Assembly (NCBI RefSeq): GCF_031885415.1
Contig: NZ_CP116871.1
Span: 3,038,001 to 3,102,000 of the forward strand
Reading direction: 5' to 3'
Length of the DNA stretch: 64,000 nt
Source of the DNA: Microbacterium forte
GTDB lineage: Bacteria; Actinomycetota; Actinomycetes; Actinomycetales; Microbacteriaceae
Below the pieces are notes generated by a model, which was given only the letters and a program-made list of their open reading frames with translations, ran no database searches and had not been told where the DNA came from. The position numbers were made by a program, and so were the translations under genes. Below, piece after piece: positions 60,683-64,000 of this stretch. The stretch's first letter is position 1. Each line of letters opens with the position of its first letter.

Positions 60683-62476
60683 ATGCTCAAGCCCATCGCC
60701 ACCGCGACCCGTGACCTCGTCAAGCTCGACGGCGTCTGGAAGTTCGGGATCGACTCCCGCCTCCCGGAGGAGCCCTGGCTCGCCGCTCTCGATACGCCTC
60801 TCGAAGCAGCCGTCCCGGCGAGTTACAACGACCTCTTCACCGATCCGGCGATCCGCGACCACGTCGGCTGGGTCTATTACCAGCGGTCGGTGCAGGTGCC
60901 GCGCGGTTGGGCGGGGGAGCGGATCCTCCTGCGTTTCGACGCCGCCACGCACTCGGCGAAGGTCTACGTCGACGACCGGCTCGTCGGTGGACACGTCGGC
61001 GGGTACACGCCGTTCGACATCGACGTCACCGAAGTCGTGAAGCCGGGCACCGCCTTCCGGCTCACGGTGGCCGTGAGCCCCGACCTCACGAACACCACCA
61101 TCCCGCCGGGCAAGATCGAAGTCGGCATGACCGGCGCCAAGACCCAGACCTACTTCCACGACTTCTACAACTACGCGGGGCTCGCGCGATCGGTGTCGCT
61201 GTACTCACTGCCGCAGGTGCACGTTGACGACGTCACTGTGGTGACGACCTTCGAGGGCACCACCGGTCTCGTCGACTACCGCGTCGAGACCGTCGGCGGT
61301 GCCCACGTGCGCGTCAGCCTGGCGGATGCCGCGGGCAGTGTCGTGGCGACGTCGTCCGGCCCGGAGGGTCGTCTCGAGATCGCAGACGTCGTGCTCTGGA
61401 AGCCGGGCGCCGCGTACCTCTACGAGCTGACGGTCGAGGCCGTCGACGGAGAGGACGTGCTCGACACCTACTCCCTGGCAGTAGGTGTGCGAACGGTCGC
61501 GGTTCGAGGCGAGGAGTTCCTCGTGAACGGCGAGCCGTTCTACTTCACCGGATTCGGCAAGCACGAAGACACGTTCGTGCGTGGCAAGGGTCACGACGAC
61601 GCCTACATGGTGCACGACTTCCAGCTGATGGAGTGGACGGGTGCGAACTCGTTCCGCACCTCGCACTACCCCTACGCCGAGGACGTCCTCGACTTCGCCG
61701 ACCGCCACGGCATCCTCGTGATCGACGAGACCGCGGCCGTGGGTCTCAACATGGGCGTGGTCGGCGGTCTCAGCGGCACCCCGCCGTTCCCCACCTTCTC
61801 GGAGCAGTACGCCGGGGCGGAGACGCAGGCTGCGCACGCACAGCACCTGCGCGAGCTGATCGGGCGTGACAAGAACCACCCGTCGGTGGTGCTGTGGTGC
61901 ATCGCCAACGAGCCGGCCTCGAACGAGGACGGCGCGCGCGAGTACTTCGCTCCCCTGGTGGACCTCGTGCGCGAACTCGACCCGACGCGTCCGATCACCT
62001 ACTCGATGGTCATGTTCGCCACGTTCAAGAACGACCAGATCATCGACCTCTTCGACGTCGTGAGCCTCAACCGTTACTACGGCTGGTACATCAACGCGGG
62101 CGATCTCGCGACGGCGGAGATGTATCTGCAGGGAGACATCCAAGGCTGGATCGATCGCACCGGCAAGCCCATCATGATGCTGGAGTACGGCGCCGACACG
62201 ATGCCGGGTCTGCATTCGGTGTGGGACCAGGTGTGGACCGAGGAGTACCAGACCGATCTCCTCGCCATGTACCACCGGGTGTTCGACCGCTTCCCGCAGT
62301 TCGTGGGCGAGCAGATCTGGAACTTCGCCGACTTCGCCACCACCAACGGATTGCACCGCGTCGGCGGCAACCGCAAGGGCATCTTCACCCGCGAGCGCAA
62401 GCCCAAGGCTGCCGCATTCGCGCTGAGGCAGCGCTGGCGCGGGCTCGACGGACGCAAGCCTGCAACAGACGCCTGA
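60683..62476 (+). CDS. Beta-glucuronidase 2, GH2
   Basis: A 597-residue paralogue of glucuronidase 1: acid/base Glu410 (CIANEPAS), nucleophile Glu501 (MMLEYGADT), and the glucuronate-binding N-x-K motif Asn563/Lys565 (GGNRKGIFTRERKPK). No signal peptide. ATG at 60683 follows GAAAGG; the TTG before it is in frame. It differs from paralogue 1 in the active-site loop after VGLN (MGVVGGLSGTPPFPTF), which in other GUS enzymes decides which aglycones fit. ManD follows 30 bp later. Confidence 0.93.
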   Translation: MLKPIATATRDLVKLDGVWKFGIDSRLPEEPWLAALDTPLEAAVPASYNDLFTDPAIRDHVGWVYYQRSVQVPRGWAGERILLRFDAATHSAKVYVDDRLVGGHVGGYTPFDIDVTEVVKPGTAFRLTVAVSPDLTNTTIPPGKIEVGMTGAKTQTYFHDFYNYAGLARSVSLYSLPQVHVDDVTVVTTFEGTTGLVDYRVETVGGAHVRVSLADAAGSVVATSSGPEGRLEIADVVLWKPGAAYLYELTVEAVDGEDVLDTYSLAVGVRTVAVRGEEFLVNGEPFYFTGFGKHEDTFVRGKGHDDAYMVHDFQLMEWTGANSFRTSHYPYAEDVLDFADRHGILVIDETAAVGLNMGVVGGLSGTPPFPTFSEQYAGAETQAAHAQHLRELIGRDKNHPSVVLWCIANEPASNEDGAREYFAPLVDLVRELDPTRPITYSMVMFATFKNDQIIDLFDVVSLNRYYGWYINAGDLATAEMYLQGDIQGWIDRTGKPIMMLEYGADTMPGLHSVWDQVWTEEYQTDLLAMYHRVFDRFPQFVGEQIWNFADFATTNGLHRVGGNRKGIFTRERKPKAAAFALRQRWRGLDGRKPATDA

Positions 62477-62506
62477 CCTACCGGCTTCACGCAGAGGAGA
62501 AACCAC

Positions 62507-63745
62507 ATGACCATCGACAGAGCCGACGTCATCGTCACGAGTCCCGACCGCAACTTCGTCACGCTCAAGATCACGACCGCTGACGGCGTGACAGGGCTCG
62601 GTGACGCGACACTCAACGGGCGCGAGCTCGCGGTCGTCGCCTACCTGACCGAGCACGTGGTGCCGCTGCTGATCGGCGCGGACGAGTCGCGCATCGAGGA
62701 CACGTGGCAGTTCCTCTACCGCAGCGCCTACTGGCGTCGCGGACCCGTGACCATGGCGGCGATCGCAGCGGTCGACATGGCGCTGTGGGACATCAAGGGC
62801 AAGGTCGCCGGCCTTCCGGTCTACCAGCTGCTGGGCGGTGCCAGCCGCAAGGGGTTGTTGGCCTACGGGCACGCCTCGGGCAAAGAGCTGCCCGAGCTGT
62901 TCGACTCGATCCGAGCCCACCAGGAGCAGGGGTACCGAGCGATCCGGGTGCAGACCGGTGTGCCGACGCTGAAGGCGATCTACGGCATCGCCTCGCAGTC
63001 GGCCGACACCGGAGGAGGAGAGGCTCGATACGACCACGAGCCGGCGCGCCGCGGAGCGAAGCCCGTCGAGGAGGACTGGGACACCCGCGCCTACCTGAAC
63101 CATCTGCCCGGTGTGTTCGAGGCGGTGCGCAACGAGTTCGGCCCCGACATCCCCCTGCTGCATGATGGGCACCACCGCATGACGCCGATCCAGGCCGCAC
63201 GCCTGGGCAAGGACCTCGAGCCGTACGACCTGTTCTGGCTCGAGGACTGCACGCCGGCGGAGAACCAGGAGGCGCTGCGCCTGGTGCGCCAGCACACCAC
63301 CACCCCGCTCGCCATCGGCGAGATCTTCAACACGGTGTGGGATTTCAAGGACATCATCCGCGACCAGCTCATCGACTACGTCCGCGGTGCAGTCACCCAC
63401 ATGGGCGGCATCAGCGCGCTGAAGAAGACGCTCGACTACGCCGCGATGTACCAGATCAAGTCGGGCATGCACGGCCCGACCGACATCTCACCGGTCGGGA
63501 TGGCGGCGGCGATGCACCTCGGGCTCGCGATCCACAACTTCGGAATCCAGGAGTACATGCAGCACGGCGCCCGCACCGATCAGGTCTTCCAGCAGTCGTT
63601 CACCTGGACCGACGGCTACCTGCACCCCGGTGACAAGCCGGGACTCGGTGTCGACCTCGACGTCGACGAGGCGGGCAAGTATCCGTACGAGCAGGCCTAC
63701 CTGCCCTACAACCGGCTGCTCGACGGCACCGTCCACGACTGGTGA
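62507..63745 (+). CDS. manD: D-mannonate dehydratase, enolase superfamily (ManD)
   Basis: A 412-residue enzyme dehydrating D-mannonate to 2-keto-3-deoxy-D-gluconate. It shows the ManD/RspA pattern: [20 protein letters not shown] at the start, [20 protein letters not shown], the ligand-bearing [20 protein letters not shown] and [22 protein letters not shown], and [20 protein letters not shown]. It is downstream of glucuronidase 2 and overlaps the gluconokinase start by GTGA. Low-activity ManD-like gluconate dehydratases exist, but the uxaC/uxuB context supports mannonate. Confidence 0.93.
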   Translation: MTIDRADVIVTSPDRNFVTLKITTADGVTGLGDATLNGRELAVVAYLTEHVVPLLIGADESRIEDTWQFLYRSAYWRRGPVTMAAIAAVDMALWDIKGKVAGLPVYQLLGGASRKGLLAYGHASGKELPELFDSIRAHQEQGYRAIRVQTGVPTLKAIYGIASQSADTGGGEARYDHEPARRGAKPVEEDWDTRAYLNHLPGVFEAVRNEFGPDIPLLHDGHHRMTPIQAARLGKDLEPYDLFWLEDCTPAENQEALRLVRQHTTTPLAIGEIFNTVWDFKDIIRDQLIDYVRGAVTHMGGISALKKTLDYAAMYQIKSGMHGPTDISPVGMAAAMHLGLAIHNFGIQEYMQHGARTDQVFQQSFTWTDGYLHPGDKPGLGVDLDVDEAGKYPYEQAYLPYNRLLDGTVHDW

Positions 63746-64000
63746 GCGAGTCGATTCGCCCGTCGGTCGTGGTGATGGGCGTCTCGGCCGCGGGAAAATC
63801 CACCGTGTCCCGTCTGCTCGCGGAGCGCCTCGGCATGGATTTCCTCGATGCGGACGACCTGCACCCCGCGTCCAACCGGGCCAAGATGAGTTCGGGAACA
63901 CCACTGACCGACGAAGACCGGCTGCCGTGGCTCGACCGCGTGGGTGAGGAGCTCGCCCTGCGGTCGGCATCCGGTGCCGTCATCGCCTGTTCCGCGCTGC
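63742..64000 (+). CDS. Gluconokinase (GntK type), 5' part only
   Basis: The first 86 residues are present before the window ends. GTG at 63742 overlaps the manD stop. The P-loop is [13 protein letters not shown] (residues 9-21; the usual GntK form is GVSGSGKST), and [20 protein letters not shown] with [18 protein letters not shown] is the GntK substrate region. It would phosphorylate gluconate; no 2-keto-3-deoxygluconate kinase is seen in the window, so that step must be encoded beyond 64000 or elsewhere. Confidence 0.88.
   Translation, partial: MSESIRPSVVVMGVSAAGKSTVSRLLAERLGMDFLDADDLHPASNRAKMSSGTPLTDEDRLPWLDRVGEELALRSASGAVIACSAL

Noticed and set aside
61205..63472. 755-residue open frame opposite glucuronidase 2 and manD
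   Set aside because: Antisense shadow with no recognisable domain.

Overview
The window comes from a high-GC actinobacterium. Gene order, codon use, the very frequent GGATGC/GCATCC hexamer and the gene set (cydABDC, clpC, DUF6457 next to mobA, actinobacterial DUF559 protein) suggest Microbacteriaceae, most likely Microbacterium. This is inference from gene content; no 16S rRNA is present.

Left part (1-31 kb) is mostly housekeeping. On the minus strand lie a molybdopterin nitrate reductase (cut by the window edge), its FAD/[2Fe-2S] electron-transfer partner and a NarK transporter, followed by a moeA-mobA-DUF6457 operon that supplies the molybdenum cofactor. Then come a frameshifted DUF559 endonuclease-like gene flanked by two copies of a three-motif 80-bp repeat, a luciferase-like oxidoreductase, hsp20 with a divergent HspR-like MerR gene, a Na+/H+ antiporter, a dicarboxylate/amino-acid symporter, an XRE-regulated pair of membrane proteins with a striking operator, clpC, an N-acetylglutamate-synthase-like GNAT protein, a candidate C-rich-loop small RNA, radA, a cysteine-bearing winged-helix regulator and cydABDC, then tRNA-Ser(CGA).

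Right part (30.3-64 kb) is a large catabolic island for plant-type glycosides. It starts at a truncated remnant of a homoprotocatechuate 2,3-dioxygenase-type gene. It encodes two GH2 beta-glucuronidases, a GH2 beta-galactosidase-like enzyme, a GH78 alpha-L-rhamnosidase, GH43 and GH1 enzymes (none with a signal peptide), three related MFS transporters, an Opp-type ABC importer with a permease-ATPase fusion, and hexuronate catabolism (uxaC, fructuronate reductase, SDR, ManD, start of a gluconokinase). A Baeyer-Villiger monooxygenase and an SMP-30-like lactonase lipoprotein sit inside it under a MarR regulator.

The island appears to be run by local regulators. Six near-palindromes of the type GGCAANCGNTTGCC stand before most of its transcription units. 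One of them is in the intergenic region from which the second LacI-family gene and a beta-glucuronidase diverge, which points to that LacI protein as the common repressor. The first LacI gene, two TetR genes and the MarR gene have other candidate sites. A working model is import of glucuronic-acid-containing glycosides, intracellular trimming of rhamnose, galactose, xylose/arabinose and glucose, release of glucuronate, and its conversion through fructuronate and mannonate to 2-keto-3-deoxygluconate. The combination Rha-Gal-GlcA matches the sugar chain of soyasaponin-type saponins.
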